A DNA stretch of 64,000 nt from HK1 sp965220535 (lineage in GTDB: Bacteria > Pseudomonadota > Gammaproteobacteria > HK1). The position numbers and the translations under genes were made by a program. Positions 61,929-64,000 of the stretch are shown here, one piece after another. Below the pieces are notes generated by a model. That model was given only the letters and a program-made list of their open reading frames with translations, did not search any database and was not told the DNA's origin. Position 1 is the first letter of the stretch; each line of letters opens with the position of its first letter. The stretch is from the NCBI GenBank assembly GCA_965220535.1, contig OZ244833.1, positions 2,604,001 to 2,668,000 on the forward strand. The letters are read 5' to 3'.

Positions 61929-62207
61929 ATGCAAGATGAAGAACAAATCAGCGACATCTACCGAAATTTCGTCCTCGAAGAGGTGAGAAATGCGATTCCC
62001 GACGACCTTCGAGAAAGATACTTGATCACCGAGAGAAGGGTTTTCGAAGCGGAAGAAGGAACGAGGGAAAGAGCGATGCGGGAAAACGAGCGCGAACAAC
62101 TTCGCGACGAGATCGCCGAGCTCGTCGCACCCGCCGCCGGTTTCGCGATGTATGTCGCAGGCCTGACGGCAGGGATCGTCGATGGGTGCGACGAAAGAGG
62201 TGAGTGA
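61929..62207 (+). CDS. Small hypothetical protein, first gene of the ankyrin cassette
   Basis: A 92-residue protein. The N-terminal two-thirds are highly charged and helical (ISDIYRNFVLEEVRNAIPDD, RAMRENEREQLRDEIAEL), and a short hydrophobic stretch (VAPAAGFAMYVAGLTAGIV) is near the end. AGAGGAG precedes the ATG. Its stop overlaps the ankyrin gene start, so the two are co-translated. No family was recognised. Confidence 0.65.
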   Translation: MQDEEQISDIYRNFVLEEVRNAIPDDLRERYLITERRVFEAEEGTRERAMRENEREQLRDEIAELVAPAAGFAMYVAGLTAGIVDGCDERGE

Positions 62208-62929
62208 TGATAAATAGCAACCTGCGGGGGCGATGGCTCGCCGGCGTGTGCCTCGCGATGGTCGCTATCGGGGCGCAAGCCTTTGGCGACCTGTTGCATG
62301 AGGCAGCAGGGCGAGGTGATGTAGGCGAGATTCGTAAATTGATTGATCTAGGGGGCGATGTCAATGCCATCAATAAAGATGGCGCGACCCCTATGCACCA
62401 TGCAGCAGTCAATGGGCGAATAGAGGCAATCAAGGCACTGGTAGATTTGGGGGGCGATGTCGATGCCCGTAGTAAAACAGGCATTACCCCTATGCACTAT
62501 GCAGCCGGCAGTGGACGTGTAGAAGCAATCAAGGCACTGGCAGATTTGGGGGGCGATGTCAATGCCATCAATAATAAAGATGGCCTGCCCCCTATGCAAT
62601 TTGCAGCCAGCAGTGGACATGTAGAGGCAATCAAGGCACTGGCAGGCCTGGGGGGCGATGTCAATGCCCGTAATAGAACAGGCGCGACCCCTATACACCT
62701 TGCAGCCCTTTTTGGACGTGTAGAAGCAATCAAGGCACTGGCAGTCCTGGGGGGCGATGTCAATGCCCGTGATAGTGGAAATGGTACCCCTATGCACTAT
62801 GCATCAGGCAAGAAGCATATAGAGGCAATCGAGGCACTGAAAGACCTAGGGGGCGATGTCAATGCGATAAATCAATATGGCGAAACCCCTAGCGATGTCT
62901 GGGGTAATAATGTAAAGGAGAGCGAGTAA
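62207..62929 (+). CDS. Secreted ankyrin-repeat protein
   Basis: A 240-residue protein with a signal peptide (LAGVCLAMVAIGAQA, cleavage near residue 25) followed by six to seven ankyrin repeats of 33-34 residues. Each has the TPMHYAA...GRVEAIKAL...LGGDVNA pattern and they are unusually uniform. The DNA units are about 102 bp and nearly identical, so the repeat number has probably changed recently. Ankyrin arrays mediate protein-protein contacts; a secreted one could act in the periplasm or, in a symbiont, on host proteins. The ATG at 62207 overlaps the upstream stop, and a GTG one codon earlier is also possible. Confidence 0.85.
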   Translation: MINSNLRGRWLAGVCLAMVAIGAQAFGDLLHEAAGRGDVGEIRKLIDLGGDVNAINKDGATPMHHAAVNGRIEAIKALVDLGGDVDARSKTGITPMHYAAGSGRVEAIKALADLGGDVNAINNKDGLPPMQFAASSGHVEAIKALAGLGGDVNARNRTGATPIHLAALFGRVEAIKALAVLGGDVNARDSGNGTPMHYASGKKHIEAIEALKDLGGDVNAINQYGETPSDVWGNNVKESE

Positions 62930-63342
62930 TGACTGATACCTGCGCGGTATGCGGGGCATCGTATGACCCCGAAGGGGTGGTCTTGCGGGTGCTCGCAGAC
63001 CTCGCAGTGCCTACCCCAGACAATACCTGCCTCGTCTGCATTCAGGCGGGGGCACAGGAGGGCGACCCGTCCACCCCCGCGCACCCTCGCGATGTTGCCA
63101 CCCGCAAGGCAGATGACCTGATAGGTCAGATCGCTGTCAGCAAGCACACAGGCGACACGATTGACGATGATAGGCAATCGAATATGTACCACCATGCCAA
63201 GGTCGCCAGTGCCCTGGCGAAGTCAATCGGTATCCTCGCCGGCACTGCCTCGAAGGACATGAAGATTGAAGAGGGCACTCCCAAGACTATCGATATGCTG
63301 GGTCGCTGGTCTGGCGTATGGGGCGGGGCAATCATGGAATGA
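62929..63342 (+). CDS. Hypothetical protein with N-terminal zinc-ribbon-like cysteines
   Basis: A 137-residue protein. Two CxxC pairs at the N-terminus (CAVCGASYD and CLVCIQAG) may form a zinc ribbon. The rest is hydrophilic with a Gly/Trp-rich end (GRWSGVWGGAIME). The start overlaps the ankyrin gene stop (TAATG), making a three-gene overlapping cassette. No family was recognised. The A/C-ending codon pattern differs slightly from the neighbouring core genes. Confidence 0.65.
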   Translation: MTDTCAVCGASYDPEGVVLRVLADLAVPTPDNTCLVCIQAGAQEGDPSTPAHPRDVATRKADDLIGQIAVSKHTGDTIDDDRQSNMYHHAKVASALAKSIGILAGTASKDMKIEEGTPKTIDMLGRWSGVWGGAIME

Positions 63343-63390
63343 AAGCCGCCGGTCAAAACGACGATCGTCTGTCGAGACGATCGGATTCGA

Positions 63391-63426
63391 AGTGAGCGAG
63401 CGCTCACTCTTCACCGAAGCGCTCAC
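63391..63426 (+). promoter_or_regulatory. 18-bp inverted repeat, candidate TetR-type operator
   Basis: AGTGAGCG-AG-CGCTCACT (63391-63408) is a perfect inverted repeat with 8-bp arms. A third half-site, AGCGCTCACTTT, follows at 63417-63428. It lies 50-70 bases before the BMP-family gene, in a typical operator position. Confidence 0.6.
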
Positions 63427-63459
63427 TTTTTACCGCAATAAAGAGGATCAAAAACCCGT

Positions 63460-64000
63460 GAAAACCCTTTGGAAGGTTCTGATCGCGATCTCTCCGCTCT
63501 TGGCGGTCTCCCCGGCGCTTAAGGCGCAACCGGCGGTGATCTACGATCTCGGCGGAAAATTCGATAAATCCTTCAGCGAGATGGCCTATACCGGGGCGAA
63601 ACGCTGGGGAGACGAAACCGGGCGGAAATTCTTGGAAGTCGAGCTGCAATCGGAAGCCCAGCGCGAGCAGACTTTGAGGCGTTTTGCCGAAAGAGGGGCC
63701 AATCCGGTGGTGATGGCCGGTTTCACTTTCGCCCAAACGCTCCAAGTCGTCGCGCCGGAGTATCCGGAAACGAATTTCGTCATCATCGATAGCGTGGTGG
63801 ATGCGCCGAACGTGCGCTCGGTGGTATTCAACGAGCACGAGGGCGGTTATTTGGTCGGGGTGATGGCGGGCTATGCAACGAAGACCGATACCGTGGGGGT
63901 CGTCGGGGGGATGGATATTCCCCTGATCCGAAGGATTGCCTGCGGCTATGCCTTGGGGGTCGAAGCCGCCAACCCCGAAGCGAGGGTGATTCGCAATATG
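63460..64000 (+). CDS. BMP-family (basic membrane protein / PnrA-like) ABC substrate-binding lipoprotein or periplasmic protein, partial
   Basis: The first 180 residues are visible; the gene runs off the window. A short signal peptide (KTLWKVLIAISPLLAVSPALKA) is followed by VIYDLGGKFDKSFSEMAYTGAKR, the BMP/PnrA signature, then VVMAGFTFAQTLQVVAPEYPE and FNEHEGGYLVGVMAGY. Members bind purine nucleosides or related solutes for ABC import. No lipobox cysteine is seen, so the protein is probably periplasmic. The GTG start follows AGAGGA by ten bases. Confidence 0.88.

Overview
This window looks like chromosome of a high-GC, sulfur-oxidising proteobacterium, most likely a gammaproteobacterium. The main evidence is a complete oxidative (reverse-type) dissimilatory sulfite reductase cluster, dsrABEFHCMKLJOPNR, at 16.5-30.5 kb; dsrEFH and dsrL mark the oxidative type. 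A full-length HrpA helicase, PhoB, a YqaA protein and a cobalamin-riboswitch/BtuB unit fit that placement. A DddP-like DMSP lyase and an ankyrin-repeat protein hint at a marine and perhaps host-associated life; this is inference. No rRNA, tRNA or CRISPR array was recognised.

Layout. 0-5.9 kb: a TonB-type protein with long internal repeats (cut by the window edge), an L-2-hydroxyglutarate oxidase-like flavoprotein, a HIT protein and methylmalonate-semialdehyde dehydrogenase (mmsA). 6.0-10.9 kb: an A+T-rich accessory patch with a type II restriction-modification pair, a mosaic relic of a second mmsA copy, and a tandem duplication of an alpha/beta-hydrolase gene, one copy of which is truncated. 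11.4-12.7 kb: a probable small RNA with an anti-Shine-Dalgarno stretch, facing a selenoprotein of the GrdB-like family whose in-frame UGA is followed by a SECIS-like hairpin. 13.2-16.3 kb: a membrane-anchored TPR protein and a cobalt-type nitrile hydratase (alpha, beta, accessory).

16.5-35.8 kb is the sulfur-oxidation block. DsrEFH, DsrC and TusA relay sulfane sulfur, DsrL and DsrAB oxidise it to sulfite, DsrMKJOP links the pathway to the quinone pool, DsrN amidates sirohaem, and DsrR is an A-type-fold accessory protein. A NarX/NarL-type two-component pair follows directly and is a good candidate regulator. A secreted acidic mini-protein, an exported rhodanese and TusA come next.

35.9-64 kb: an acyl-CoA synthetase; a zinc alcohol dehydrogenase; a probable minus-strand transcript (promoter, cobalamin riboswitch, btuB, btuF, larC, larE, larB) that joins B12 uptake to nickel-pincer-nucleotide cofactor synthesis; a DddP-like enzyme; two family-2 glycosyltransferases; a livHMGF ABC transporter without its binding protein; an AAA ATPase fused to a DUF4435/TOPRIM-like domain, resembling a one-gene PARIS defence protein; an orphan phoB; hrpA; a three-gene overlapping cassette with a secreted ankyrin protein; and the start of a BMP-family binding protein behind an 18-bp palindrome.

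A feature running through the whole window is the number of short imperfect tandem repeats (6-18 bp units) in the gaps just before start codons and in the low-complexity ends of proteins. One array, after dsrB, starts inside the last codons of the gene.
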